Positions 1 to 10,268 of a stretch of DNA of 64,000 nt are shown piece after piece. Under the pieces are notes generated by a model. That model searched no databases. It was given only the letters and a program-made list of their open reading frames with translations, and was not told the origin of the DNA. Source of the stretch: an uncultured Methanobrevibacter sp. (lineage in GTDB: Archaea > Methanobacteriota > Methanobacteria > Methanobacteriales > Methanobacteriaceae); assembly GCF_937881195.1 (NCBI RefSeq), contig NZ_CALGFC010000032.1, positions 75,469 through 139,468 on the forward strand, in the 5' to 3' direction. The number at the start of each line of letters is the position of its first letter. Within the stretch, counting starts at the first letter, position 1. The translations under genes and the position numbers were made by a program.

Positions 1-204
1 AGCAATAATAAATATGATGAAACCAATTAAATTTGAAATAAAATACAAAATCGGAGTTAAAAAATCTTGGCTTAATGCAGTAGTAATTGAAGGTAAAAGG
101 GAAAATATGGCATCAAAAAAAAATAAAACACCTAAAGTTAATAATTTATCAATATCATTAATAGGATAAGATAAAGAATCTTGAAAAAGCCTTATGACCT
201 TCAT
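1..204 (-). CDS. DUF4013-family membrane protein, partial (N-terminal part)
   Basis: The reverse strand reads an open frame from ATG at 204 off the left edge of the window. The first residues (MKVIRLFQDSLSYP, then DKLLTLGVLFFF) match the N-terminus of the complete neighbour at 594-1394 (MEIVELFKDSLTYP, DKLLILGVLFLI), so this is a paralogue of the same DUF4013 membrane-protein family. A GGTG Shine-Dalgarno sequence precedes the ATG. The visible part ends within a second hydrophobic segment. Function is unknown; DUF4013 proteins are polytopic membrane proteins common in methanogens. The pair probably arose by tandem duplication. Confidence 0.75.
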   Translation of the reverse strand, partial: MKVIRLFQDSLSYPINDIDKLLTLGVLFFFDAIFSLLPSITTALSQDFLTPILYFISNLIGFIIFIIA

Positions 205-593
205 TTTTTCACCTGAAAACATTCTAATGTTCTAAAATTAATAAAATCATATAATTTTAATTAATAATGAAAAAACACAATCAAATAAAACAATATATGA
301 TTAATAATATAGAATTTGTAAAAAGATATTATTAAATCTATCGAAATTTAGTAATAACTACTCATATAATTCCATGTATTAAAAAATAAAGCTATGAAAA
401 AGATTTTTATCTAATAATTAATTATTATTTAATATATTATATTCTAAAAGATATAAAATATAATGAATTCTTAGAATATATATAAAAAAAAAATTTATAA
501 AAAATAAATTAAAATAATTAAAAGGAAAATATAATAAAAAAAATTAAAATAAAAATTGATATTGAAATAAATAAAAATTAAAATATCATATTT
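205..593. other. Spacer between the two DUF4013 genes
   Basis: About 390 bases of A/T-rich sequence. It should hold the 3' end of the 594-1394 transcript and the promoter of the partial paralogue. No RNA gene, repeat or conserved reading frame was seen. Confidence 0.5.
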
Positions 594-1394
594 CTATTCT
601 TTAGATTCATTATAGACTAAACCAAGAGCCCTTGCAGCAAAAATCTCTATATATGGCCTAATAATTAAAAATGCAATTATAAGTCCAATTACAGGAATAG
701 CTGAAATCAAGTTAACTACAAAGCTGAGAATAAAAATGATTATTGCATAAAGAATAGCCCATAATATATAATTTCCCCAACTTATTTCACCAATTTTTTT
801 GAAAACATCTACCATATTAACTGCAGATCCTAAACTTTCAGTATCGGCTAAAACAGCTTTAGCAGCTAAGAATAGTAAACCGAATATGATAAAAAGTATT
901 GCAGCTACTATAAATACAGTTAAAAAACTAGCTCCAGCAGCACTTAAAAGAGATTCCGGTGCAGCAGCGAGTGATCCGCTTACAGCATAAAATGCTATTA
1001 ATTGATATAAATGTTGAAAAGCACCAGTTGCATAAATCACAATTAAAGTGATTATTACAGGAATTATATAATATACTATACTTAATATAAGTACTTTGAC
1101 TCCATCTACGAAATTTCTACCCCAATCAAATTCAGGCAAATCATCACCCTTATTAACTGTTTTTCGAACTATACTAAGGGTATAACCATAGATAATCAGA
1201 GTTATAATAACTGCAAGAATAAATGATATAATTCCTAGAATATCTGCAGCAATATATTGATTTAATACAATACCAAATGCTTGTAAAATAGCAAAAACGC
1301 CCATAATTAAAAATAAAACACCTAGTATTAATAACTTGTCCCATTGTTTTGTTGGATATGTTAATGAATCTTTAAAAAGTTCAACAATTTCCAT
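594..1394 (-). CDS. DUF4013 domain-containing polytopic membrane protein
   Basis: A 266-residue, strongly hydrophobic protein. It has a short amphipathic start (MEIVELFKDSLTYP) and about five to six membrane segments, roughly at residues 20-45, 50-72, 100-125, 140-190 and 205-250. This layout fits the archaeal DUF4013 family. The start is well placed, with GAGGTG five bases before the ATG. A paralogue lies immediately downstream on the same strand. No catalytic motif is visible. The family has no established biochemical role, so assignment is at family level only. Confidence 0.8.
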   Translation of the reverse strand: MEIVELFKDSLTYPTKQWDKLLILGVLFLIMGVFAILQAFGIVLNQYIAADILGIISFILAVIITLIIYGYTLSIVRKTVNKGDDLPEFDWGRNFVDGVKVLILSIVYYIIPVIITLIVIYATGAFQHLYQLIAFYAVSGSLAAAPESLLSAAGASFLTVFIVAAILFIIFGLLFLAAKAVLADTESLGSAVNMVDVFKKIGEISWGNYILWAILYAIIIFILSFVVNLISAIPVIGLIIAFLIIRPYIEIFAARALGLVYNESKE

Positions 1395-1672
1395 ATTTTC
1401 ACCTCACATACACAAAAAATAATAATATTTTTTGTTATTAAATTATCTGTTTGATATTATTAATATAGTTTTAGGATTATTAAGATAAAATTTATAGATA
1501 AGATAAACTATTTAGATTCAATCATCTGATACTTAATAAGAAATACATAGTTAAAATAAAGCATTCAAAAAATCTAAATTGAAATTAAAAAATTATAATT
1601 AAAAAATTATAATTAAAAATATATAAAATTAATAAAAATATTAAGAAATTGATCATTATTGAATAAAAAATA

Positions 1673-2851
1673 TTAAGAACTTAAAGATTTAATAATTTCT
1701 TTCAATCTTAGAATATCAATATCTGATTTTAAACCAATAGGATTAAAATGAGTCTTAGAAACTTTAAAACCTTCTTCGGTTATTTTATCCATAACATCGG
1801 CTATTTTAGGAGCACTTATTTTAAGATTTCTGCAAATTATATGAATATCATAAAAAGTGATAGGAGAATTTGCCTCTTCAATACATGTATTAAGCAATTT
1901 TAATATTTTATTCTCAGTATTTAGTTTTTTCTTATTAGGGTTATTTTCATCAAGTTTTTCAACCATTTTAGATATGAATTCAGAATTTTGAATCTTTCCA
2001 ATCCATAATGGCCCTGCAGAAATCAATTTTTCTCCACAAACAGGACAATAATCAGGAATAGGGTTAGCTAAACCAACAACAGGAACCCTATAGAGACATT
2101 TTTTACAGTGCGAAATATAACCAATATTATTAGCTAATGAATTATCAGTAGCTGCTGAACCTTTATTTACTTTAATATATAAACGCATGTAATGTTCACT
2201 ACTATGAGAAAGTTTAATGTCACCAATATACTTTTTATATTTAGCAAGTGTTAGAGAAACAAATCCTGCTAAAATTCTAATTCCATTTTCATGACAATAC
2301 TCGCTTTTGTATGGTTTTGCATTATATTTCCGAATACAAGGTTCTTTATAAGTTCCACATAATGCAGAAGTATCTGTAGCAGTTATACAGAGAAGAGAAT
2401 CCTTTTTTAGAGAATATCCTACAGAATCAACAAAATATGAAGGAGTTCCAAATGGATCTATATCTATTACATCAAATATTCCTCTGTTTTCCCTCAATAT
2501 CATATTAGCTTCTTTTTGATAAAAATCAATTTCAACATTATTATTAATTGCATTTTCTTTTGATTGTTCTATAGCAAGAGAACTTATATCATTTACAGCA
2601 ACCTCATTAACATTGAAAATTTCTTTTTTATACCTTATAGCGCGTATACCACTTCCTCCAAAAACATCACAAATATTTATTTCTCTTCCTATTTCCTCCT
2701 GAAATGTTTGTAAAGCAAGTATAGATATATCCCTATTAAATTCCATCCTAGGATTGTAAAAAACAGGAGCACTAGATGAAACTTTATCAAATTTAGGAAC
2801 TTTGATTTCAACTAAACCTTCATTAATTATTTCTATATCATGTTCATTCAT
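1673..2851 (-). CDS. trm1: tRNA (guanine(26)-N2)-dimethyltransferase Trm1
   Basis: A 392-residue Trm1 homologue that dimethylates N2 of G26 in tRNA using S-adenosylmethionine. The N-terminus carries the family pattern VKVP..VFYNPRMEFNRD. The SAM site DVFGGSGIRAIRY lies near residues 62-74 and the catalytic-region motif DIDPFGTP at 130-137. The C-terminal half has a CxxC...CxxC zinc cluster (CKKC, CPVC) typical of archaeal and eukaryal Trm1. Length matches archaeal homologues. GGGGAG precedes the ATG. It is divergent from the aminotransferase at 3260, so each gene probably has its own promoter in the spacer. Confidence 0.95.
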   Translation of the reverse strand: MNEHDIEIINEGLVEIKVPKFDKVSSSAPVFYNPRMEFNRDISILALQTFQEEIGREINICDVFGGSGIRAIRYKKEIFNVNEVAVNDISSLAIEQSKENAINNNVEIDFYQKEANMILRENRGIFDVIDIDPFGTPSYFVDSVGYSLKKDSLLCITATDTSALCGTYKEPCIRKYNAKPYKSEYCHENGIRILAGFVSLTLAKYKKYIGDIKLSHSSEHYMRLYIKVNKGSAATDNSLANNIGYISHCKKCLYRVPVVGLANPIPDYCPVCGEKLISAGPLWIGKIQNSEFISKMVEKLDENNPNKKKLNTENKILKLLNTCIEEANSPITFYDIHIICRNLKISAPKIADVMDKITEEGFKVSKTHFNPIGLKSDIDILRLKEIIKSLSS

Positions 2852-3259
2852 TAGCTACTCCCCTAATAATTAATTTTCAATATTAATAACATATTGAATT
2901 TTATTAGCATATTAACTTTCAAATATTTTATATTATATATTATTTAACTATCATTTAATTATTATTTATAAAATTATATACTAAGTCCTTATATCATCAA
3001 CATATAATGAAAATACAAGAAATAAATAAAAATAATAGTAATGAATAAAAATACTAAAGATATTTTAATATGTATATATTTTTAAATATTAATAATTTTA
3101 ATAATTTTAACTTTATAAATTTATATATAATTTAACAATTAATTAAATAAATCATTCAAACTAAAGATATATTAATGATAATTAAAATAAAAATAAAATA
3201 TAAATAGTTATAATATAAATCATTGAGCTATAATTGATAGTTATAATAAAGGTGTATTA
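2852..3259. other. Divergent promoter spacer between trm1 and the aminotransferase
   Basis: About 400 bases of nearly pure A/T between divergent genes. Several TATA-like stretches occur but none can be assigned confidently. GGTG precedes the ATG at 3260. No RNA gene seen. Confidence 0.5.
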
Positions 3260-4366
3260 ATGTCAGAAATAAAAATTCCTATTGCAAATCCAATTATTGG
3301 AGAAGAAGAGATAAAAGAAGTTGTTGAAGTTTTAAAATCAGGTTTTATTGCTCAAGGACCAAAAGTAGCTGAATTTGAAGAAAAATTTGCAGATTTTGTT
3401 GGCGCAAAATATGCAATAGCAACTAGCTCAGGTACAACAGCTTTACATGTAGCTCTTCTAGCTTGTGGAATTGGAGAAGGGGATGAAGTAATTACAACAC
3501 CATTTTCATTTGCAGCTACTGGAAATTCTATTCTTTACACAGGAGCAAAACCTGTTTTTGTAGATATTGATAAAAAAACTTTTAACATAGATCCTAATAA
3601 AATAGAAGAAAAAATAAGTAAAAAAACAAAAGCAATTATGCCGGTACATCTATATGGTCAAGCAGCAGATATGGATAAAATTAAAGAGATAGCTGAAAAA
3701 CATGATTTATATATAATTGAAGATGCTGCACAAGCTCATGGTTCTATATATAAAAACACTAAAGTAGGTAGTATAGGAGATATTGCTTGTTTTAGTTTTT
3801 ACCCAACTAAAAATATGACTACTAGTGAAGGAGGAATCATAACTACAAATAACAAGGATTTAGCTGAAAAATCAAAGATTTATAGAGCTCACGGAGAAAC
3901 AAAAAGATATGAACATGCAGTTTTGGGATATAATTACAGAATGACAGATATAGCTGCTGCTATTGGCCTTGCTCAATTAAAAAAAATTGATGACTTCAAT
4001 CAAAAAAGAATTAATAATGCCAATTACCTTACTACTAATTTAAAAGGTGTTGAAGGAATATCAACTCCAAAAGTATTAAATGGTGTGAAACATGTTTATC
4101 ACCAATACACTATAAAAATAGAAAAAGATAACAGGGACGAGTGGGTTAGTTTCCTTAATGATAATGGAATTGGAACTGGGATTCATTACCCAATACCCAT
4201 CTATAAACAAGAGTTATATATCAATTTAGGATATGATGAAAATCTTGAAGAAACAGAGAAAGCTGCAAGTTCAGTTATTTCAATCCCCGTACATCCAAGC
4301 ATTAGTGAAAAAGATTTAGACACTATTATTAAAGTAATAAAAGAAGCTTCAAATAAATTTAATTAA
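3260..4366 (+). CDS. DegT/DnrJ/EryC1/StrS-family PLP aminotransferase
   Basis: A 368-residue fold-type I aminotransferase of the sugar aminotransferase group. Visible motifs are the substrate and cofactor loop SSGTTALH (about residues 56-63), EDAAQAHGS (154-162), which contains the Asp that contacts the pyridine nitrogen, and FYPTKNM with Lys184 as the Schiff-base lysine. The C-terminal HYP.P..KQ pattern is also present. Enzymes of this family usually transfer an amino group to a nucleotide-linked ketosugar for surface glycans. In this organism a role in cell-wall or glycoprotein sugars is likely but the substrate is inferred. It stands alone with no sugar-pathway neighbours. GGTG precedes the ATG. 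Confidence 0.9.
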   Translation: MSEIKIPIANPIIGEEEIKEVVEVLKSGFIAQGPKVAEFEEKFADFVGAKYAIATSSGTTALHVALLACGIGEGDEVITTPFSFAATGNSILYTGAKPVFVDIDKKTFNIDPNKIEEKISKKTKAIMPVHLYGQAADMDKIKEIAEKHDLYIIEDAAQAHGSIYKNTKVGSIGDIACFSFYPTKNMTTSEGGIITTNNKDLAEKSKIYRAHGETKRYEHAVLGYNYRMTDIAAAIGLAQLKKIDDFNQKRINNANYLTTNLKGVEGISTPKVLNGVKHVYHQYTIKIEKDNRDEWVSFLNDNGIGTGIHYPIPIYKQELYINLGYDENLEETEKAASSVISIPVHPSISEKDLDTIIKVIKEASNKFN

Positions 4367-4973
4367 TTTTATTTAATTAAATTTTATTTATTTAAGATTA
4401 TTTAATCAATATTTATAAATTAATATTATATAAACAAAATTAGTTTATATAATATAGAATTAATTTTTATAATCTAAATATTAGTTTATATAATCTAAAA
4501 TTAATTTACATCCATTAAAAGTGCATATATTATTATTAAAATTATATATAAAATTATTTTAAATATATTAACTCAATTATTTTAAATATATGAATTTATT
4601 TTCACATATTAAATTTTCAAACATAGCTATTTTTAATATTTATCAGAATAATTACATTATAACATTCTATTTTGACCATTTTGATTTATCCATCTATTTT
4701 TTATCAAAAAATATTTTTAATATTATAATCCATTTTATTAGTTTATAATATTACAGTTATAGTATTCCAATTATATTACAGAAGAAGAATGATAATTATA
4801 ATTATAATGATAATAAAATGAATTATTATATAGGAATTATATAAACATATAATAATTATATGAACTAAATATTATATTTTAATTAAAAATAAATATCATA
4901 TTAGTAAATATTATAAAAAAATTTTTAAATTTATTAATATTATAAATGTAGTAAAATTAATGAGATGTTGAAT
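4367..4973. other. A/T-only spacer with degenerate direct repeats
   Basis: About 600 bases without a gene. At roughly 4438-4510 an approximately 46-base degenerate direct repeat built around attagtttatataat occurs twice. Otherwise nothing is recognised. The distal part should hold the promoter of the secreted protein gene. Confidence 0.5.
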
Positions 4974-6032
4974 ATGAATAAAAAATATTTTAAAATTATT
5001 ATTGTTCTAATTTTTTTATTATTTGTTGTTTCTACAATAGAATGTTCTATAGCCACAACTAAAGTTGATGATAACATTTCAAACTCAGAAAACACTCTTA
5101 AATCAAATTACACTAATAATTCTGAAATAAACATAAACAATGAATATTTAAATTCAAATAATAGTGCTTTAAATGATGTGAAAAAAACAACAAGTAAAAA
5201 TTCAAATGATTTGAATAGTAATACAAGTACTAAAAAGAAATCTAAGATAGAAAGTGGTTGTTGTTCAATAATCCTTCAAGTAAATTCTAGTGCTTATGCT
5301 TATGCTTATAGAAGAGATTCAACATATGCAGCAAATTTGTACATAAAAAAAGTAAAATTATATGGAATAGAGGCCTTAAAAGAATATAAAACAACAAACA
5401 CTTACTTTTTCCACTCCATAATATTTAAAAATGGTTGGTACCTTGGAGCAGGAGGTAGTGATAATCCAAGTGTTAATAAATATCTTGAGAATTTAGGCGC
5501 AAAAATGGTATATAAAAATTCTATAACAAAAAATTACTTGGAAAAAGCTATGAAAAAAGTTAGAAGTTTAGGAATAGGGCATTTTGTTATTAAATCCCCA
5601 AAAGGAAAAGTGGGAGTTGTAGTTTATAATTATGGTGTTTCAAAAATGAATATCTTTAGGATGAAATCTGGAGAATATTTAAGCATTCCAAACAGCCCTA
5701 ATCTTTTTAGGCATAGTAAATATACTGTTAAAAAAAATAATCCTGTTGATGCAGCTATATATATAGCTGGTACAGATAGTTTTGGAGTTAATAGGAGAAA
5801 TATAATGGTTTATAATGTTACAAATTTTAAGTATAATAAGAATAATACTAAAAACAACATAAATACCAAAACACTTATAAAAATATGGGTAACAAACGAT
5901 AATGGCAAATATGTTGGAAGAAATACAGGTAGTAAGTCAGATAATGTTTTTTTTAATGGTAAAAAAGTCAGAGCGGGATCTATACCAATTATTCCTAATA
6001 AAAAGTATATTGGAAGAGTTGTACTTAAATAA
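4974..6032 (+). CDS. Secreted protein with N-terminal low-complexity linker and paired-cysteine (CCS) domain
   Basis: About 352 residues. An ATG nine bases upstream (4965) is also possible; 4974 gives the better signal peptide (MNKKYFKIIIVLIFLLF) and has a weak GAG-type ribosome site. The signal segment (about 1-27) is followed by an Asn/Ser-rich linker to about residue 90. A folded domain then starts with SGCCSIIL near residues 94-101. An early Cys followed by a RRDSTYAANLY segment and a central GHFVIKSPKGKVGVVVYNYG block recalls secreted Ntn-hydrolase-like (penicillin-acylase/acyltransferase-like) proteins of Methanobrevibacter and Methanosphaera, but this is inference from memory. The protein probably acts outside the cell. 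The C-terminal approximately 60 residues form a separate Lys/Asn-rich domain. Confidence 0.65.
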   Translation: MNKKYFKIIIVLIFLLFVVSTIECSIATTKVDDNISNSENTLKSNYTNNSEININNEYLNSNNSALNDVKKTTSKNSNDLNSNTSTKKKSKIESGCCSIILQVNSSAYAYAYRRDSTYAANLYIKKVKLYGIEALKEYKTTNTYFFHSIIFKNGWYLGAGGSDNPSVNKYLENLGAKMVYKNSITKNYLEKAMKKVRSLGIGHFVIKSPKGKVGVVVYNYGVSKMNIFRMKSGEYLSIPNSPNLFRHSKYTVKKNNPVDAAIYIAGTDSFGVNRRNIMVYNVTNFKYNKNNTKNNINTKTLIKIWVTNDNGKYVGRNTGSKSDNVFFNGKKVRAGSIPIIPNKKYIGRVVLK

Positions 6033-6170
6033 AAAGTGAAAAATAAAAATAAAAAAAGATTGAAGATAATATAATTTTTAGAGCATATATATTAAAAATA
6101 AAATTATGTTAAGAATAAAGTTATATTAAGAAAATTAATATTAAATATATAATATATATTAAATAATCTA

Positions 6171-6476
6171 TCAATTAATTATCTCATTAACAGTATCAAC
6201 TTTATCTTTTAATCCCCTATTTTTTTTATCTCTTCTATCATCTATTTTTAGAACAGTGTATACCCTATTAGCACCAATATTGAAAACTGCTTCTTGAGCA
6301 GATTTAATTGCATCATAAACCTCATCAAGATTTTGAGCTTCAATCTGAGTTCCCATACCCGTAAGTTTATATTTAAGTCCAGAATCCTTAATAGCCTGAA
6401 CAGCTACAGCAACATATTCACCTAAGTCAGTACCCTCTGTTCCAATAGGAACAACACCAAAATCTACAAGTATCAT
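6171..6476 (-). CDS. MTH1187-family thiamine-binding protein (UPF0045/DUF77)
   Basis: A 101-residue protein with the family pattern: a start with FGVVPIGT, a central GMGTQIEAQNLDEVYDAIK, and a C-terminal RRDK segment. MTH1187-family proteins are small cytoplasmic ferredoxin-fold proteins that bind thiamine or hydroxymethylpyrimidine-type ligands; the physiological role is not settled. Full length is present. It is followed on the same strand by the DUF2100 gene upstream, about 100 bases away, so co-transcription is possible. Confidence 0.88.
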   Translation of the reverse strand: MILVDFGVVPIGTEGTDLGEYVAVAVQAIKDSGLKYKLTGMGTQIEAQNLDEVYDAIKSAQEAVFNIGANRVYTVLKIDDRRDKKNRGLKDKVDTVNEIIN

Positions 6477-6574
6477 AATTTTACCATTAAAATTTTGTAT
6501 AATATATTATTTTTATTAATTGTAATTATTATATTAAATATTAGCTATTTTTAATAACAAATAAACCTAAAATA

Positions 6575-7255
6575 TTAGCTATCTTCAATTAGCCGAATAA
6601 GTTCAATATCATTTAAATCTTTAAGATTATCACTTAAGTATATAATTGCATCATAAATTTCTTCTGCTCTTTTACCGAGTAATTGACCATTTAAATCATT
6701 TTCAGCTAAAACAATGACCTTTTCTGGATGTAAAGAAGATTTTTTCCTATTTATATCATTATGAATATGCTTAACCCTAGTTTCTATCCCTTTTAATGCA
6801 GATTCGGGGATTTTTGGATTAATCTCTTTAATATCCAATACATTAAGAGGGACACTAGCCACTATTATTCTCTGAACATCAACCCCTAATTTTTTTAAAG
6901 TCTTTTTAAAATTATTTTTAGAGGTTATAAAAAGAATATTTTCAGTTAAATTAGATATATCAATTTTTTCTTCTTTTTTCTCAATAACATTAAAGTCAAC
7001 TAAAATAGAATCTATATTTTTTCTTGCTGAAATAAGGAATTTTGTGAATTTTTCTGCTTCTTCTTTAGAAAGTTGATGCTTTGGTAAGCTACTATAAATA
7101 AAATCTTCTGCAGCTATTAAATCCTTAAATATATTTTCAAACCTTTTTAAGTTAATATCTGAAGCATTAGGAGATTTTAATTTAAAATTTTCTTCAGAAT
7201 TAGCAGCTGATTTTTTTAATAAACTTTGAGCCTGTTTTAATCGAAGATCTTTCAT
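6575..7255 (-). CDS. DUF2100 family protein, conserved in methanogens
   Basis: A 226-residue soluble protein, charged and mostly helical at the N-terminus (MKDLRLKQAQSLLKKSAAN), with a central ILFITSKNNFKKTLKKLGVDVQRIIVAS segment and a C-terminal VIVLAENDLNGQLLGKRAEEIYDAIIYLSDN. The pattern matches DUF2100 as remembered, a family of unknown function found in archaea. There are no cysteines or catalytic motifs. It lies 30 bases downstream of the Lrp-type regulator on the same strand, so the two are probably one transcript. Confidence 0.7.
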   Translation of the reverse strand: MKDLRLKQAQSLLKKSAANSEENFKLKSPNASDINLKRFENIFKDLIAAEDFIYSSLPKHQLSKEEAEKFTKFLISARKNIDSILVDFNVIEKKEEKIDISNLTENILFITSKNNFKKTLKKLGVDVQRIIVASVPLNVLDIKEINPKIPESALKGIETRVKHIHNDINRKKSSLHPEKVIVLAENDLNGQLLGKRAEEIYDAIIYLSDNLKDLNDIELIRLIEDS

Positions 7256-7284
7256 GAAAATTCCCTTATTTGTTTAGAAAAAAA

Positions 7285-7764
7285 TTAAAGCATGTGAATT
7301 GAACTTGAATCTTCTTTAACAACATTCAAGACGGTCTGAGTATACGTTCGTTCGACATATGGTTCTTTTAGTAAATCTTTTACAAAAACATCCAATTCAT
7401 CGGTATCTTTGAACTTAGCTATTAAAAATGCATCATATTCTCCAGTAACATCATAAATAGCTAAAACATGCCTACTAAAAGATTCTTTATTTTCCCAATT
7501 CTGTAGTTTTCCACCTTTTACCCTAACTCCAATAATACTTGTAAGGCCATAGCCAAGTTTCCTATGATCCATTATTGGAGCAAACTTCTTGATTACTCCT
7601 GTTTTCATTAATTTATCAACACGATTATGAACAGTCCCTACAGAAATATCAAGTTCCCTAGAAATCTGCCTATAAGGAGTTCTAGCATCTTCATTTATCA
7701 TTTCAATAATATTTTTATCTGTTTCATCGATGACAACCAATTCATCTTTGTTATTACTACTCAT
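7285..7764 (-). CDS. Lrp/AsnC family transcriptional regulator
   Basis: A 159-residue regulator with an N-terminal winged helix-turn-helix (DEDARTPYRQISRELDISVGTVHNRVDKL, about residues 24-55) and a C-terminal RAM ligand-sensing domain (IIGVRVKGG ... YDVTGEYDAFLIAKFKDTDELDVFV). Such proteins bind DNA as dimers or octamers and respond to amino acids or related metabolites. GGAGG lies ideally before the ATG. Its gene precedes the DUF2100 gene. The target is not evident from the sequence; autoregulation through the upstream spacer is usual in the family. Confidence 0.9.
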   Translation of the reverse strand: MSSNNKDELVVIDETDKNIIEMINEDARTPYRQISRELDISVGTVHNRVDKLMKTGVIKKFAPIMDHRKLGYGLTSIIGVRVKGGKLQNWENKESFSRHVLAIYDVTGEYDAFLIAKFKDTDELDVFVKDLLKEPYVERTYTQTVLNVVKEDSSSIHML

Positions 7765-8215
7765 AGTATCCTCCTAAAAATAATAATTAAATTAACCAAC
7801 CACAATTAGTAATGAAAAATATAAGATGAAAAATTTATTTCATCCTAATTTTAAAATTACTACACCTTTGAACAATGTTTAGTTTTTCATTATTAATATT
7901 CTTTTTCTTTTTAAATTTTTTATAAAAACATTATATTGATACATTTATAGTTTATTAAATATCATATTTAAAATAAAAATATTCTATTAATAACAAACAG
8001 TTGTAATTATTATATAAATTACAATTAATAAATAGCAAAAAGGCAAAAAAATGAGAAATGTTAAAATATATTGAAAAATATTAAAAATTGTTGAAAAATG
8101 TTAAAATATGATGAAAAATATTAATAAATTTCTAAAATATTAGAAAATTATAAAAAGTAGAAAAAGTAGAAAAAGTAGAAAAATTAATAGATATATGAAT
8201 TAATTTATATTAAAA
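7765..8215. other. Spacer with 9-base tandem repeat
   Basis: About 450 bases. It contains three exact copies of AAAAAGTAG at 8152-8178 and, just before, degenerate copies of a gttgaaaaatgttaaaat-like unit (about 8040-8140). The end nearest 7765 should carry the Lrp promoter. No gene recognised. Confidence 0.6.
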
Positions 8216-9127
8216 TTATATTATAGCACTTTCACTTAAAAGTTTTACAAGAATATAATTATACATTTGAGACCTTTTTATATCTGCAATTTCAGCCAAA
8301 TGTTTGTCATTTATCATAACATTAGCTATTTCTTCATTATATTTATCATAATCAAGTTTAACCCTAACACCATCAAGTTGGCTTGTGACCGGAGTTGGTG
8401 AAATTATTTCAGATATAGCTGGAACTTGATTTTCAATTGCATTCTTTACTAATATAGATGGAGCTAAAGGTGGATCTAAAGCCATGTCCTTTCTTTTTTT
8501 ATCTAAAGTTTTTTCAACAACTTCAACTAATTTTCTAAGAGCCCTTATATTTTCTCCTCTTTTTAGTCTCCTTGGAATTCTGCCCAAACCACTAACATAT
8601 TCATCAGCACCTGGAAGATCATTAATATCTATTTCAGGAGCCCCTGTAACAATTACAGGAATATCAATATCATCAAATAAGAAAGTTTTATCTATTATAC
8701 ACTGTTTAAAACTACCAAGAGCATATATGGCTATATCATGCTCTTCAATCAATCTTTTCTCATATTCCGTGATTCCTGCAGTACCCTTACCTGCACCACG
8801 AGCAAGCCCAATCATATTATCTTTTGCACCAAATCTTCTAAGATATTCAGAAATATCACAAGCAGCATGAGGAAGATGGTGTCTTGCAAGAGTTGGAGAC
8901 ACAATAGCTATTTCACAACCAGCCATTGGAGCAATAGATATTTTACCCAACAATTCTTTTGATTTTTCTTTAATTTTATCAACATCATCAATAGGAATTG
9001 CCATGTTTAAAATTAAATCCATCTGAAGAATATTCTCCTGAAGAATAAATCCTCCTAAATCATCGATGAGTTCTCTTATTTCTTCACTTTTATGGACTCC
9101 TCCAGAATAAGTTAGGGTTTCATACAC
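8216..9127 (-). CDS. Methanogenesis marker protein 7
   Basis: A 303-residue protein of the methanogen-specific marker 7 family. It begins [12 protein letters not shown], continues with [24 protein letters not shown] and GLARGAGKG, and has the segment [21 protein letters not shown]. Marker 7 (Mmp7) is reported as a component of the complex that activates methyl-coenzyme M reductase. The start is GTG at 9127, because the nearby ATG is out of frame; GGAGAT lies upstream of it. The next gene on the strand upstream (9600-10268) may belong to the same pathway. Full length for the family. Confidence 0.88.
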   Translation of the reverse strand: MYETLTYSGGVHKSEEIRELIDDLGGFILQENILQMDLILNMAIPIDDVDKIKEKSKELLGKISIAPMAGCEIAIVSPTLARHHLPHAACDISEYLRRFGAKDNMIGLARGAGKGTAGITEYEKRLIEEHDIAIYALGSFKQCIIDKTFLFDDIDIPVIVTGAPEIDINDLPGADEYVSGLGRIPRRLKRGENIRALRKLVEVVEKTLDKKRKDMALDPPLAPSILVKNAIENQVPAISEIISPTPVTSQLDGVRVKLDYDKYNEEIANVMINDKHLAEIADIKRSQMYNYILVKLLSESAII

Positions 9128-9599
9128 ATTTTCATCTCCAAATATGATACAAAAATTAATCCAATATTATTATACAATAATATAATTCTAATTATATAAT
9201 ATAATTCTAATTATTATTAATAATTTTAATTATATAAAATTTATAATTATTATTAGAATTCAATACAAATTATATTATTAATAATGAAAAGGATATATTA
9301 ATAACAACTTAAATTTATTAATAATAATTAGATTTATTAATTATAAAGTAGATTTCTTAATGATAATTTATATTTATAATCATTATTTATAAAATTATTT
9401 AATTATTTAATTATTTAAACAATAGTTCTCACAATCCTAAAAACCATAGGAAACTATTAAATAGGTATATTTTAATCATGAAGATTAATCATAGAAAATT
9501 AGAATATATTTAAAAACAAAGAATATTATTAAAAAATATAAAATATTATCAAAAAACAAAGAGTATTATTAAAAAAATATAAAATATTATTAAAAAATA
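9128..9599. other. Spacer with about 40-base tandem repeat
   Basis: About 470 A/T-rich bases. Near 9512-9599 a unit of about 40 bases (aaaaacaaagaatattatta... followed by aaaatattatc) is repeated twice with a partial third copy. The remainder should include the marker 7 promoter. No gene recognised. Confidence 0.55.
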
Positions 9600-10268
9600 T
9601 TATTTAATTTTTAAATTATTTAAAATAGAATATCTCAATTCAGCTCTTTTAATTGGATCCTTAGGGGCATTATTATGAGTAGGGATAGAAATTAATATGT
9701 TTGATCCGTCTTTATTGTTAAAATTCATATAATCAGGAAATATAGTATAATCTGATTTTGAATCATTATCTTCTAATTCGACTATTGTAAACCCCATATC
9801 CTCAACAATATCCCTTAAAAAAAGAGAATATACTTTAACTCTTATATTTAAATTTTTTTTTCGAAAATCTCTTTTTTTATCATTATCCAGCCAATCAAGT
9901 GCTAAAGAATAATTTGAAAATATATCACTGATTAATTTAGAACTTAAATCAGATTCATTTAAAAATAAATCATTATTTTTTAGACTAAGCTCTTCAATGT
10001 CAGAATTAAAATTGTCATCTGGGATTGAATAATTAATGTTGAGTTTATTATTTGGAATTTTTTTAAGTTTTGATACTTGAACAATACTATTTTTTATTTG
10101 AGTGAAAGTATTTAATTTTATTTTTAATGAATCCATTTTAGTATCACTTTCAGATAAAATAATAGCTATATCCCCCTCTTCATTATCAGGGTTCTTATTA
10201 ACTTTATAATTAATTATACCTGCAAATTCAAGTATTTTTTCACACATTGGTGTTGTAACGATTTTCAT
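9600..10268 (-). CDS. Conserved methanogen hypothetical protein
   Basis: A 222-residue soluble protein without a membrane segment. The N-terminus MKIVTTPMCEKILEFAGI and the later blocks IKLNTFTQIKNSI, RVKVYSLFLRDIVEDMGFTIVE and a C-terminal PTHNNAPKDPIKRAELRY look conserved and resemble methanogen proteins of unknown function. The middle part (about residues 70-125) is Asn/Ser/Asp-rich and probably a loop. Its position upstream of marker 7 on the same strand suggests a methanogenesis-related job. A GGTAAT before the ATG is a weak ribosome site. Function not assigned. Confidence 0.65.
   Translation of the reverse strand: MKIVTTPMCEKILEFAGIINYKVNKNPDNEEGDIAIILSESDTKMDSLKIKLNTFTQIKNSIVQVSKLKKIPNNKLNINYSIPDDNFNSDIEELSLKNNDLFLNESDLSSKLISDIFSNYSLALDWLDNDKKRDFRKKNLNIRVKVYSLFLRDIVEDMGFTIVELEDNDSKSDYTIFPDYMNFNNKDGSNILISIPTHNNAPKDPIKRAELRYSILNNLKIK

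Noticed and set aside
8484..8870. 128-codon forward frame opposite marker 7
   Set aside because: Lies wholly within the marker 7 gene on the other strand, with Ser/Leu-rich shadow composition.
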